From: Rickettsiales bacterium
GTDB lineage: Bacteria > Pseudomonadota > Alphaproteobacteria > Rickettsiales > UBA3002
Assembly: GCA_028281385.1 (NCBI GenBank)
Contig: JANQJY010000096.1
Span: 1-49,424, forward strand
DNA: 49,424 nt
Direction: 5' to 3'
Position numbers and translations under genes: made by a program. Under the pieces are notes generated by a model that saw only the letters and a list, made by a program, of their open reading frames with translations, had not been told where the DNA came from and searched no databases. This document shows, piece after piece, positions 1-9,520 of the stretch (position 1 is the stretch's first letter; the number at the start of each line of letters is the position of its first letter).

Positions 1-93
1 CAGCCCTATCCGCAGCAGGGATATGGCGTATCCCCCAATCAGACAGCGGCACAAGGTCGCCAGGTACCAGTCTATCAATATGGCGGGTATTGA
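1..93 (+). CDS. C-terminal end of an unidentified protein (truncated by window edge)
   Basis: Frame 1 reads QPYPQQGYGVSPNQTAAQGRQVPVYQYGGY* and stops at 91-93; Q/P/Y-rich tail only. Confidence 0.45.
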   Translation, partial: QPYPQQGYGVSPNQTAAQGRQVPVYQYGGY

Positions 94-95
94 GA

Positions 96-680
96 TTACG
101 GGTTCAGTAGTTCTTTGACCCATTCACCATTAGCCTGTTTCACATAATGCCAGCGGTCATGCAGGCGATCATCCTGCTGGTGCCAGAATTCGATGCGATG
201 CGGCGTCAGTTTCCAGCCGCCCCAATGTGGTGGGCGCGACACCTCTTTGCCCTCGAATTGCTTTTCATACCCTTCGATGCGGGCAATCAGCGCCTCACGG
301 CTTTCAAGCGGTTGTGACTGCCGGGATGCCCAGGCGCCGATCTGACTACCATGCGGACGTCCGGCGAAATAGGCATCCGACTGGGCGTCACTGACAGCGG
401 TAACGCGCCCTTCCATCCGTACCTGCTTATCAAGCGGCATCCAGTAAAAACAAATAGCGGCCTGCGGGTTGGCCTTCAGCTCATGACTTTTCCAGCTTTC
501 ATAGTTGGTGTAGAATACGATGCCGTCTTCTTCGAGTTCCTTAAGCAACAGAATACGGCAGGATGGTGCTGCCTCTTTCGTGGCGGTGGCAAGCGTCATG
601 GCGGTCGGCTCCTTGATCGCGTCGCATTGTTTTGCTTCGTCAAACCATATGTTGAATAATGTAAAGGGATTGTCAGCCAT
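96..680 (-). CDS. pdxH: pyridoxamine 5'-phosphate oxidase
   Basis: 194 aa; typical PdxH motifs (FYTNYESWKSHELKANPQAAICFYW, RPHGSQIGAWASRQSQPL, C-terminal DRLHDRWHY). Confidence 0.93.
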   Translation of the reverse strand: MADNPFTLFNIWFDEAKQCDAIKEPTAMTLATATKEAAPSCRILLLKELEEDGIVFYTNYESWKSHELKANPQAAICFYWMPLDKQVRMEGRVTAVSDAQSDAYFAGRPHGSQIGAWASRQSQPLESREALIARIEGYEKQFEGKEVSRPPHWGGWKLTPHRIEFWHQQDDRLHDRWHYVKQANGEWVKELLNP

Positions 681-748
681 TGGTTTTCTCCTTGCGTGTG
701 CGCGGTAATCCTATAGCCTGTAGGGCAAGGTTTCAACTGTTAGAGGAC

Positions 749-1513
749 ATGTCCATGTATCGCCCGGATGTCATGCAGCTTCGCCAGTTTTACAGCTCAC
801 CGCTGGGGCGGGTAGTGCGTACGCGTCTGTCTTATGCGATCCGCCGCATATGGCCTGATCTGGCGGGCGATACCATGGTGGGCTTCGGTTATGCGACGCC
901 GTATGTCAGGCCTTATCTCAGGCAGGAAAAAACACAGAACAACTCTATCGTTTTGTCTGTCATGCCGGCTGCACAAGGCGCGGCCTACTGGCCGGCGGAG
1001 GGAATGAACCGCACCGTGCTTGCCCATGATACGCAACTGCCGTTGCGCAAAAACAGCGTTAATAAACTGCTGCTGGTACATGCGCTGGAACATGTTGAGC
1101 ATATCCAGCCATGGCTGGACGCGCTATGGCATGTGATTGTGCCGGGAGGACGGATGCTGGTGGTGGTGCCCAACCGGCGCAGCAGCTGGGCTGGTGTGCC
1201 GGGCACGCCGTTTGCTGACGGTAAGCCTTACAGTGTGTCTCAGTTGCGCGATATCCTGTGTCACACACATTTTACGCATATTCAAACCCAGATGGGGCTG
1301 TTTTTCCCGCCAAGCGGCCGGCATTTCATGCTGAAGCTGAACCGTATGTTCAACTATCTGGGCAGCACGTTATTTTCGATGTTTGGTGGGGTGATTATCA
1401 TGGAAGTCGAAAAGCAGATTTATGCCTCGGCAAAAGGGCAGACCGCACCTGCTCTTTCTCCGGAAAGCGTCTATGCGGCGATTGGTGGCAAGCCGGCGAT
1501 GAATAGGGAGTAA
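749..1513 (+). CDS. class I SAM-dependent methyltransferase
   Basis: Methyltransf_11-like pattern (LPLRKNSVNKLLLVHALEHVEHIQPWLDALWHVIVPGGRMLVVVPNRRSSWA); internal ATG at 749 chosen as the likely start. Confidence 0.8.
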   Translation: MSMYRPDVMQLRQFYSSPLGRVVRTRLSYAIRRIWPDLAGDTMVGFGYATPYVRPYLRQEKTQNNSIVLSVMPAAQGAAYWPAEGMNRTVLAHDTQLPLRKNSVNKLLLVHALEHVEHIQPWLDALWHVIVPGGRMLVVVPNRRSSWAGVPGTPFADGKPYSVSQLRDILCHTHFTHIQTQMGLFFPPSGRHFMLKLNRMFNYLGSTLFSMFGGVIIMEVEKQIYASAKGQTAPALSPESVYAAIGGKPAMNRE

Positions 1514-1517
1514 TGGT

Positions 1518-2114
1518 CTAATATTTCACCGAACAGCCATAGGGCTGAGTGCTGGTGGTGCTGATTTCTTCGCCGTTTTTGATGGCGGTCAATGCCGCAG
1601 TGACATAGTTGGTCGCACCGGCAATATCCGCCGGATCGGCAGACGGCTTGTCATCGATGGCACCAGCATAAACCAGCGTTCCTTCTGCGTTGATTACGAA
1701 CATATGCGGTGTGGTTTTCGCTCCATAAGCGCGGCCAATATCGCCTGCCGGATCAAGAATAACATGGGCAGGGGTTGCACCTTTTTCCGCAGTAATGCGG
1801 TTGGCTTCCTCACTGGAAACATAGCCCTGCTTGTCTTTGGCCGAAGAGATGATCGACAGCCAGACGACCCCGTCCTCTTTCGCCATTGTCTGCAGTTGCT
1901 GCATGTTGCCCGGCTTGTAATGTTTTTTCACGAACGGGCATTTATGGTTGGTCCATTCCAGCACGACGGGTTTGCCTTTGAAGTCACTCAGGCTGATGGC
2001 ATTGCCGTGAGAATCGGTGCCGGTGAATTCGGGGGCGGGCTGTCCCGGCTGCACCATGGCAAAGGCGGCGCCTGCTGAAAAAACGAAGGTAAGAAGCAGT
2101 GATAGAAATCTCAT
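1518..2114 (-). CDS. secreted thioredoxin/AhpC-like redoxin
   Basis: N-terminal signal peptide (MRFLSLLLTFVFSAGAAFA), redoxin fold motifs (PGQPAPEFTGTDSHGNAISLSDFKGKPVVLEWTNHKCPFVKKHY). Confidence 0.8.
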   Translation of the reverse strand: MRFLSLLLTFVFSAGAAFAMVQPGQPAPEFTGTDSHGNAISLSDFKGKPVVLEWTNHKCPFVKKHYKPGNMQQLQTMAKEDGVVWLSIISSAKDKQGYVSSEEANRITAEKGATPAHVILDPAGDIGRAYGAKTTPHMFVINAEGTLVYAGAIDDKPSADPADIAGATNYVTAALTAIKNGEEISTTSTQPYGCSVKY

Positions 2115-2176
2115 GAAACTCTCTCCTGAAAAAAGTTACGGGGGTTGATATAGGGCTGTATGTTGTGATGACAAGG

Positions 2177-4351
2177 TTATTCATTCTGGGCTCCGATCGC
2201 TTCGAGTATAATGCCTGGCGTCAGCAGTTGCGGGAGCACCTGCGGTGTGCCGGCAGGCGGGTAATAGACGTAAATCGGTACGCCGCTACGTTCAAACGAG
2301 GCCAGATAGTCGGTAATTTCCGGATCGCGATTGGTCCAGTCTGCCACCAGTGTCACCATGCCTTTTTCGGCAAATGCCTTCTGAACCGTGTCATCACGCA
2401 AGGCAACGCGTTCATTCACTTTGCAGGTGATGCACCAGTCAGCCGTCGCATTCACGAAAATCGGCGTGTTCTGTTCGCGGTGATAGGCCAGCCGGTCAAA
2501 GGAGAAACGTTCTTTCACCGCACCGGCGTCAGATGTTGTATGTGGTGTGGGAGCAGATACGGTTTCCTGTACGCTGACGGTCATCAGCAGGATGACAGCG
2601 CTGATGACGAGAGTCAATATGCGCAGGAAGGGACGATAGCGCAGCGACTCGATCAGCCAGATGGTGAAGACAATAACTAACAGGCCGATCAATGCGGCGA
2701 GCAGCCCCATATCGCCGGACTGGTGGACCAGCACCCATACTAGCCAGATGGCGGTGGCATACATGGGAAAGGCGAGAAGCTGGCGGAAATGCTCCATCCA
2801 TGCGCCGGGTTTCGGCAGCCATGCCTGCAATTTGGGGACAAAACAAATCAGCAAATAAGGGATGGCGAGTCCCAGCCCGAGAAACACAAAAATCAGCAGG
2901 GACAGCAGCACCGGTTGTGTCATGGCATAGCCGAGCGCGCCCGCCATGAAGGGCACGGTACAGGGGGTGGCGACCAGTGTGGCGAGCAGACCAGTCATGA
3001 AACTGCCGGTGAGATTATTTTTAGACGCTGCCTCATGGCCGAGATTAGTAGCGATGGAAGGTAGTTCAAACAGGCCCGACAGATTCAGGCCGATCAGGAA
3101 CATGAGATAGATCATCAGAGTGACAAAGACGGGTGATTGCAGTTGAAAGCCCCATCCTATGGCTTCACCGGCCTGCCGCAGGAGTATCAGAATGATAGCG
3201 ATGACCAGAAAGCTGAAGATGATACCGGCCGTGTAGGCCAGCCCCTGCAGCCGCACGGTACGCGTGGAATGATCGGCCTTTTTCGCCAGGCTGAGCGCTT
3301 TGAGCGACAATACCGGCAGCACGCAGGGCATGGCATTTAAAATAATGCCGCCGAGAAAAGCGAACATAATAGCGGTGAACAGGCCTAAGGAATGAGACGA
3401 TGATGAGGGAGGCATTGCTGATGTGTTTTCAGGAGGTGTGGTATGACTGACTGGTGTTTCCTCCGGTTCCGGTGTGGCCACGAGAGGGACGCTCATTAAC
3501 GCCGCTTCCTCTGCATTAATCAGAAAATGCAGGCGCCGGTTATCGTCGGTAATTAGACGCAGTATGCCGGGATAAGGCCCTCCCGCTTCTGCGGTGCCGC
3601 GCTCTGCGGTAATTGAGACCATATGATTGGCAAAGGCGGTTTTTTGTTCCGAGGCGTTGACGATCACGCCGTCACGTTCGGGAATCCATTCGCCATGGCT
3701 GAATGTCAGCTCTTCGGGCAGGTCATGAAAGGTGATATCAATCGTCACCTCATTCTGGGTGGTGTGATAGACGGCGCTGCCGTTGATAGCGCGCGGCAGA
3801 CGTGCGGCATAGGATTGAATCAGTTCATATTCCTTCGATCTGGCGATGTCCTCGCCGGTATTGGTCGGCAATGACATGGACAAAGTGGCGGATTCGGGAA
3901 TGCAAATATCCTTGCATACCAGCCAGTCGGCCTTGACTTTGAGCGTGTGGCGTGCGCCCGGTGCCAAGGTGGCAGGTGGTGCGATGGGAATGAGCAGGGC
4001 AGTACTGCTGTTATAGCCGTAATTAACCATGCCGGCATAGGGGATGCGCTCGGGCGGCTGCCAGTAGATGGCCCCGGCCTTGAATCCTTCGGGCAGGTCC
4101 CAGCTGATTTCTGTGGGCATGCCGGAATCACCGGGATTTTTCCAGTAGCTGTGCCATTCAGGCCGGGTATCAAGGCGGATCGCTACCCAGAAGGGCGTAC
4201 CAGCCTGAATCGCGCTGACTTCGCTGAACAGGGCGGCGGTGGTAATCTCGTTTTTAACGACCGATTTGGCCTGTCCGGGACCGGCGAAGAAAACCGCCAG
4301 AAAGAAACATAAAACATAGTATGTTAGTTTGTTTTTTGCCATAATACTCAT
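2177..4351 (-). CDS. DsbD/ScsB-like thiol:disulfide interchange protein
   Basis: 724 aa; signal peptide, DsbD N-terminal domain, multi-TM segment with NAMPCVLPVLSLK and TLVATPCTVPFMAGALG, C-terminal thioredoxin-like WCITCKVNE. Confidence 0.87.
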   Translation of the reverse strand: MSIMAKNKLTYYVLCFFLAVFFAGPGQAKSVVKNEITTAALFSEVSAIQAGTPFWVAIRLDTRPEWHSYWKNPGDSGMPTEISWDLPEGFKAGAIYWQPPERIPYAGMVNYGYNSSTALLIPIAPPATLAPGARHTLKVKADWLVCKDICIPESATLSMSLPTNTGEDIARSKEYELIQSYAARLPRAINGSAVYHTTQNEVTIDITFHDLPEELTFSHGEWIPERDGVIVNASEQKTAFANHMVSITAERGTAEAGGPYPGILRLITDDNRRLHFLINAEEAALMSVPLVATPEPEETPVSHTTPPENTSAMPPSSSSHSLGLFTAIMFAFLGGIILNAMPCVLPVLSLKALSLAKKADHSTRTVRLQGLAYTAGIIFSFLVIAIILILLRQAGEAIGWGFQLQSPVFVTLMIYLMFLIGLNLSGLFELPSIATNLGHEAASKNNLTGSFMTGLLATLVATPCTVPFMAGALGYAMTQPVLLSLLIFVFLGLGLAIPYLLICFVPKLQAWLPKPGAWMEHFRQLLAFPMYATAIWLVWVLVHQSGDMGLLAALIGLLVIVFTIWLIESLRYRPFLRILTLVISAVILLMTVSVQETVSAPTPHTTSDAGAVKERFSFDRLAYHREQNTPIFVNATADWCITCKVNERVALRDDTVQKAFAEKGMVTLVADWTNRDPEITDYLASFERSGVPIYVYYPPAGTPQVLPQLLTPGIILEAIGAQNE

Positions 4352-4965
4352 CAGGCGACTTTGCTTGTCTCATCAAGATAGGCCACAAAGCGCTTGAATG
4401 CCTCCGCGCGGTGACTGATCTTTTGTTTTTTATTCGTATCCATTTCGGCAAATGTTACATCATGGCCGTTCGGGATGAAGATGGGATCATAGCCGAAGCC
4501 TTTCTCTCCACGTGGCGGAAAGGTGAGGGTGCCATGCACTTCGCCGCGGAAGAATTCTGTTTCCTGTCCCAGTGCGGACAGGCTTAATACACAGACGAAA
4601 TAGGCTTCGGCGCCTTGGGCCTCTAATCCTTTTTGTTCGATTTTCTTACGCACGCTGTCCATTGCCAGTGAGAAATCCTTGTCCGGCCCGGCCCAGCGTG
4701 CCGAATAAATCCCCGGTGCATCGTCGAGTGCCGGTATGCACAGGCCTGAATCATCTGCCAAAGACGCCTGTCCCGATAGCAGGCAGGCACTCTCCGACTT
4801 GATCGCGGCATTGGCCTCAAATGTATCACCGGTTTCGTCCGGTTCGGGCAGGTCATGGTCGCCGGCGGATTCCACCTCGATACCCAGAGGCGCCAGTAAG
4901 GTGCGAATCTCTCTGACTTTGCCCTGATTATGGCTGGCGATGACTAACGGAGAATAAGCGGGCAT
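4351..4965 (-). CDS. rdgB: RdgB/HAM1 family XTP/dITP diphosphatase
   Basis: SHNQGKVREI, ADDSGLCIPALDDAPGIYSARWAG, GFGYDPIF motifs. Confidence 0.93.
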   Translation of the reverse strand: MPAYSPLVIASHNQGKVREIRTLLAPLGIEVESAGDHDLPEPDETGDTFEANAAIKSESACLLSGQASLADDSGLCIPALDDAPGIYSARWAGPDKDFSLAMDSVRKKIEQKGLEAQGAEAYFVCVLSLSALGQETEFFRGEVHGTLTFPPRGEKGFGYDPIFIPNGHDVTFAEMDTNKKQKISHRAEAFKRFVAYLDETSKVA

Positions 4966-4966
4966 G

Positions 4967-5686
4967 TTATTCTCCCTCCAGAGCAGCCTTTTGCAGTTCG
5001 GCCAGTTCCGCCACGCCTTTTTGGGCCAGTTGTAGCATGGAGGTGAATTCGTCTTCGCTGAAGATATGTTCTTCGCCGCTGGCCTGAATTTCCACCAGAT
5101 GGCCGCCGCCGGTCATGACGAAATTGGCATCCACCTCGGCAGCGCTGTCTTCGGCATAATCCAGATCAAGGATAGGTGCACCTTCATGGATGCCGCAGGA
5201 GATAGCGGCAAGCGCATGCGTTAGTGGCATCTCCTGAATCTTATTAGCATTCATCAGCCGCTGCAGCGCCTGATGAAGGGCGACATAGGCGCCGGTAATG
5301 GAAGCAGTGCGCGTCCCGCCGTCGGCTTCGAGCACGTCGCAGTCGATGAGTATCTGGCGTTCGCCCAGCTTTTCCAGATCGGCAACCGCGCGCAATGATC
5401 GACCGATGAGGCGCTGAATCTCCTGCGTGCGGCCGGATTGTTTGCCGCGAGCGGCTTCGCGCCCCATGCGTGATTCCGTCGAGCGGGGCAGCATGCCATA
5501 TTCTGCCGTGATCCAGCCTTTGCCGGCATCGCGTAAAAAGGGAGGTACACGCTCTTCGACACTGGCGGTGCACAGCACCCTGGTATAGCCGAACTGCACC
5601 ATGCAGGAGCCCTCGGCATAACGGCTGACGCCCGCTTCCAGTTTTACGGGGCGCATCTGATCGGCTTCTCTTCCAAATGAACGCAT
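4967..5686 (-). CDS. rph: ribonuclease PH
   Basis: [14 protein letters not shown]...[49 protein letters not shown]. Confidence 0.95.
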   Translation of the reverse strand: MRSFGREADQMRPVKLEAGVSRYAEGSCMVQFGYTRVLCTASVEERVPPFLRDAGKGWITAEYGMLPRSTESRMGREAARGKQSGRTQEIQRLIGRSLRAVADLEKLGERQILIDCDVLEADGGTRTASITGAYVALHQALQRLMNANKIQEMPLTHALAAISCGIHEGAPILDLDYAEDSAAEVDANFVMTGGGHLVEIQASGEEHIFSEDEFTSMLQLAQKGVAELAELQKAALEGE

Positions 5687-5752
5687 AACAAGGTCTCCTC
5701 GGATGGATTTTCACCTATAATGTGGGTATCTTGAAAAGATGCAATAGATTTA

Positions 5753-5780
5753 CTTGAAATTGAGAGGGAAACGCTCATAT
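5753..5780 (+). promoter_or_regulatory. putative sigma-32 (RpoH) promoter for grpE
   Basis: CTTGAAA (5753-5759), 14-bp spacer, CTCATAT (5774-5780); close to consensus CTTGAAA-N(11-16)-CCCATnT, directly upstream of grpE. Confidence 0.65.
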
Positions 5781-5809
5781 TAGTGAGGAAAAATAACGGA
5801 AAAAGGGGC

Positions 5810-6472
5810 ATGGATCCGATGAATCAGCCGATAGGAAAACCTGAAGAGGGTGAGAGTAACCTCCATTCGGAGGAGCTGGCCGCTGCCGAACAGGAAGAGC
5901 AGGTGCCGGAGGAATTGCAACAGGCACTTGAACAGGCGCATGAAGAAATGGCCAGCGATGTGATGGAAGAAGATGTCGCACCCGCCGCTGAATATGAAAC
6001 GGAAATTGCCGAGATGAAGGATCAGCTCGTGCGTGCAGCGGCCGAGATGGAGAATGTCCGCAAACGTGCCGAGCGGGATCTCGAAGAAGCCAATAAATAT
6101 GCCATTAGCGGTTTTGCCCGCAATATGATCAGCGTACTGGAGAATCTGCAGCGGGCGGTGGAAAGCATTCCGGATGAGTTGAAGCAGGAACATGAAGCGG
6201 TGAAGAACCTGTCGGACGGGGTGGAGATGACGCTGCGCGAATTGCTTGCTATTTTTGAAAAATACGGGGTAACGCGGGTCCATCCGCAAGGTGAGAAGTT
6301 TGATCATAATTTCCATCAGGCGGTCAGTCAGGTCAGCGACCCGAAAGCGGAAGACGGCACCATCCTGCAGGTATTGCAGGCAGGCTATGTCATCCATGAC
6401 CGTCTGCTGCAGCCTGCCATGGTCGTTGTGGCGAAAAATGCTGATGACGAGCAGTTAAACACGCAGGCTTGA
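5810..6472 (+). CDS. grpE: nucleotide exchange factor GrpE
   Basis: Coiled-coil then GrpE core (ARNMISVLENLQRAVESIP, FEKYGVTRVHPQGEKFDHNFHQAVSQV, VLQAGYVIHDRLLQPAMVVVAK); start at 5810 preferred because the ORF-track start 5783 is very near the predicted transcription start. Confidence 0.93.
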   Translation: MDPMNQPIGKPEEGESNLHSEELAAAEQEEQVPEELQQALEQAHEEMASDVMEEDVAPAAEYETEIAEMKDQLVRAAAEMENVRKRAERDLEEANKYAISGFARNMISVLENLQRAVESIPDELKQEHEAVKNLSDGVEMTLRELLAIFEKYGVTRVHPQGEKFDHNFHQAVSQVSDPKAEDGTILQVLQAGYVIHDRLLQPAMVVVAKNADDEQLNTQA

Positions 6473-7362
6473 TGCTGATGCTGGGCTCGTTGCGCACTGA
6501 TATCCCGTTTGACCGCGAGGATGCGCATACCCTGCTTCCCTGGATTATCGGATTTACCGTGTGTCTGACCGGGTTGCTGCTGGCGGCGGCGCTGTCGATC
6601 GGTGGGCATTTGCGTGAATCGGGTGATCGCTATATCCATAGTTTTCAGGTGCAGATACCTTATGCAGAAGGGGATATGACGTCACGTGTGAGTGAAGTCG
6701 TCCAGTTGTTGCAGTCCATGGAACAGATTGATACGGTCACCGAGTTGCATCAGGAAGACATGCTGGCATTGATTGCGCCGTGGGTCGGCTCCTCCTTTGA
6801 TCTGAGTGAACTGCCTCTGCCGGTCATGTTGGAAGTGACGACGAAGACGCAGGAAGAGCAGCGCCTCGAACATCAACGGCTGGAAGCGACTCTGCAGGAG
6901 ATCGCGGCGGATATAGATGTGCAAAGCCATGAAAGCTGGGTGGCAAATTTCATGCAGTTCACCAACACATTGAATATGATAGCGCTGCTATTGTCGCTAC
7001 TGTTGCTCGGCAGTCTGACGGCCATGGTCGTGCTGGCAGCGCGTACCAGCCTGAAACTGCATTTCAAAACGGTCAGCATTCTGCATACGATTGGTGCGGA
7101 GGATCCGTATATTATCAGGCAATTCACCCTGCACGGTCTGCAAATGGTATTGAAAGGGGCGATATGCGGTGCGGTGATTGCCTGCGGACTGTATATGCTG
7201 CTGGGCGCGATGGCGGCGAATCTGGACTCGCCGTTGCTGCCGGTGATTGATCTGACATTGTTGCATGCGTTTCTGTTTCTCCTGCTGCCGTTTTTTACTG
7301 CGGCGGTGGCGTGGGTTGCCGTGAAACTGACAATCGGCCGTATGCTGGAACAGATGCATTAG
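6472..7362 (+). CDS. ftsX: FtsX-like cell division permease
   Basis: Four TM helices in the FtsX arrangement; ALSIGGHL N-terminal TM, large extracytoplasmic loop, ATG overlaps grpE stop. Confidence 0.75.
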   Translation: MLMLGSLRTDIPFDREDAHTLLPWIIGFTVCLTGLLLAAALSIGGHLRESGDRYIHSFQVQIPYAEGDMTSRVSEVVQLLQSMEQIDTVTELHQEDMLALIAPWVGSSFDLSELPLPVMLEVTTKTQEEQRLEHQRLEATLQEIAADIDVQSHESWVANFMQFTNTLNMIALLLSLLLLGSLTAMVVLAARTSLKLHFKTVSILHTIGAEDPYIIRQFTLHGLQMVLKGAICGAVIACGLYMLLGAMAANLDSPLLPVIDLTLLHAFLFLLLPFFTAAVAWVAVKLTIGRMLEQMH

Positions 7363-7370
7363 GGCGTATC

Positions 7371-7937
7371 ATGCTGGTATTGCTGGACAGAGACGGAGTG
7401 TTGAATGAGGATCGGGAGGATAGTGTCAAATCACCGGAAGAACTGGTGATGCTTCCCGAATCGGCAAAGGCGGTGGCACGGCTGAACCGAATCGGCGCGA
7501 AAGTAGCGGTCATTACCAATCAGTCCATTGTCGGGCGGGAGATCATTTCACAGGAAACATTGGACGAGATTCATAAGAAACTGTTGCACAAAGTCGAAGC
7601 GGTGGGCGGTCATATCGAACGAATTTTTGTCTGCACCGATGCGCCCGATCAGGCGACGCACCGCCGCAAGCCCAACCCCGGCATGCTGCTGGAGGCGCTG
7701 GAAGCATTCGGCGCCAGTCCGGAAAAAACGCCGATGGTCGGTGATGCGCTGATCGATCTACAGGCGGCACAGGCAGCAGGATGCCCGCGCTATCTGGTAC
7801 TGACAGGTAAGGGCCATACAACCTATGCCCAGGGCATACCGCAGCAGGTGCATCCGGTCACGATTTGCCAACATCTGACGGATGCGGTTGACAAAATCAT
7901 CGTTGACAGTTCTGCTCAGGCAAAGACGGCATCGTAG
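7371..7937 (+). CDS. HAD family hydrolase, GmhB-like heptose bisphosphate phosphatase
   Basis: LLDRDGVLNED, ITNQSIVGREIIS, RRKPNPGMLLEA, MVGDALIDLQAAQAAGC. Confidence 0.85.
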   Translation: MLVLLDRDGVLNEDREDSVKSPEELVMLPESAKAVARLNRIGAKVAVITNQSIVGREIISQETLDEIHKKLLHKVEAVGGHIERIFVCTDAPDQATHRRKPNPGMLLEALEAFGASPEKTPMVGDALIDLQAAQAAGCPRYLVLTGKGHTTYAQGIPQQVHPVTICQHLTDAVDKIIVDSSAQAKTAS

Positions 7938-7949
7938 GGAGAGTAGTCT

Positions 7950-8540
7950 ATGCGGTGGCTTACTATTATCCTGATGCTGTTGATACTATGGGGGTTTGCC
8001 TTTTTTCAGTTTCTTAACGCCATTCCCAAACTGTCGATCGGTGATGCGGTCAGTACTGATACCATTGTGGTGCTGACGGGAGGAAGTCTGCGCGTTGCGC
8101 ACGGTCTGGAATCGCTGGCCAGGCGTGATGCGAAAAAACTGTTCATTACCGGCGTCGGTGAAGGTGTATCGGTGGATGCATTATTGGAGGCTAATAATGT
8201 GCCGGACTATATTCGCACTATGGCGGAGGGAAAAGTGTTTCTGGGCTATCAGGCCACGGATACGCGCGGTAATGCGCAGGAAACGGCAGAGTGGATAAAG
8301 CGCGAACGCTATCGCAGCATACGGCTGGTAACAGCGAATTATCATCAGCCGCGTGCACTCATCGAGTTTCAGCATGTGATGCCGGAGGTGGTGATGGTGT
8401 CCGATCCCGTCTTTCCAAAGGAATTCAAAACAGAGTCTTGGTGGAAAGACGATAAAAGCCGTATGATCATCCTGTCGGAATTTCACAAATATCTGCTGGC
8501 ATGGATACAGTTAGTCCTGCTGAATCCGCTCTTTTTGTAA
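7950..8540 (+). CDS. YdcF family (DUF218) protein
   Basis: N-terminal TM, VVLTGGSLRVAHGLESL, TRGNAQETAEWIK, RLVTANYHQPRALIEF. Confidence 0.85.
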   Translation: MRWLTIILMLLILWGFAFFQFLNAIPKLSIGDAVSTDTIVVLTGGSLRVAHGLESLARRDAKKLFITGVGEGVSVDALLEANNVPDYIRTMAEGKVFLGYQATDTRGNAQETAEWIKRERYRSIRLVTANYHQPRALIEFQHVMPEVVMVSDPVFPKEFKTESWWKDDKSRMIILSEFHKYLLAWIQLVLLNPLFL

Positions 8541-8549
8541 GATGCCGGC

Positions 8550-9248
8550 ATGATTTTCCTGCGCTCTCTACTGTTCAATGTCGCACTCTGGTGCTGGACG
8601 GCCGGGTTTGGCTTGTTGTGCAGCCCGGCACTGCTATCGGCAAAATGCTCGCGCCCGATCCCTTTTTACTGGATTGACGGTAGCTTGTGGCTGCTGAAAC
8701 ATATCTGTGGGTTGCGTTATGAAATCAGAGGCCGGCAGTATCTGACGGCGGAACCGACATTATATATCGCAAAACATCAGTCGGCACTGGACACGCTGGT
8801 GCTGTGGAAAGAGCTGGGCGGCCCGGCCTTTATTCTCAAACGGGAACTGTTACGCATCCCTGTTTTCGGCTGGTATTTGTGGCGTGTCGGCAATATCGCG
8901 ATTGACCGGAGTGACGGTGACAACGCCATTCGCAGTATCGGTGAACAGGCCGCCTATTATGTCAAACAGGGACGCTCTGTGCTTATTTTTCCCGAAGGGA
9001 CGCGCACACCGCCGGGCCAGACGGTGCGTTATAAAACGCGCGGCATTCTGGCACTGGGCGCAGATGTTTTACCGAGCATCACACCCATTGCGCTCAATGC
9101 CGGTCTGTTCTGGGCGCGTAATGCCTTTATCAAAAGGCCGGGGGTGGCGGTGTTTGAACTGCTCGATACAGTACCTAACCAACAATCACGTGAGCAGATT
9201 TATGATATCAAACGGATGATCGAACAGGCGTCGAAACGGTTATTATAA
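8550..9248 (+). CDS. plsC: 1-acyl-sn-glycerol-3-phosphate acyltransferase
   Basis: AKHQSALDT (HxxxxD-type), LIFPEGTRTPPGQ acyltransferase motifs. Confidence 0.9.
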   Translation: MIFLRSLLFNVALWCWTAGFGLLCSPALLSAKCSRPIPFYWIDGSLWLLKHICGLRYEIRGRQYLTAEPTLYIAKHQSALDTLVLWKELGGPAFILKRELLRIPVFGWYLWRVGNIAIDRSDGDNAIRSIGEQAAYYVKQGRSVLIFPEGTRTPPGQTVRYKTRGILALGADVLPSITPIALNAGLFWARNAFIKRPGVAVFELLDTVPNQQSREQIYDIKRMIEQASKRLL

Positions 9249-9260
9249 TCTTCTATAGTG

Positions 9261-9502
9261 TCATCCCGTGGAGCCTGTCAGGCTTGTCTCGCCAAAGCTG
9301 CAAAGCAGCGGCGGCGGAAGACAGGCGAGCGCGGGATCCATGTATCCATTTAGAGTGACCCCGGTTAGGCCGGTTAGCAGACCGGCTGTGTTGTACAGAT
9401 GTTCAGCACGGCGAGTCTGCTGACTCGCCTTATAAAGTGTTTACTCCTGTTGAGAGTTGGATTCCGGGTCGCGCGATCTTCTGATCGCTTGCCCGGAATG
9501 AC
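9261..9502. repeat. multi-hairpin intergenic palindromic element
   Basis: Ends GTCATCCCG (9261-9269) and CGGAATGAC (9494-9502), near-perfect inverted repeats; internal hairpins GGCGAGTC-tgct-GACTCGCC (9410-9429) and ATTCCGGG...GCGATC-ttct-GATCGC...CCCGGAAT (9461-9500). Confidence 0.75.
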
Positions 9503-9520
9503 AATATAACCAATAAGAAA

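Noticed and set aside
5780-6397. 205-aa minus-strand ORF opposite grpE
   Set aside because: Antisense shadow of GrpE; no recognisable domain.
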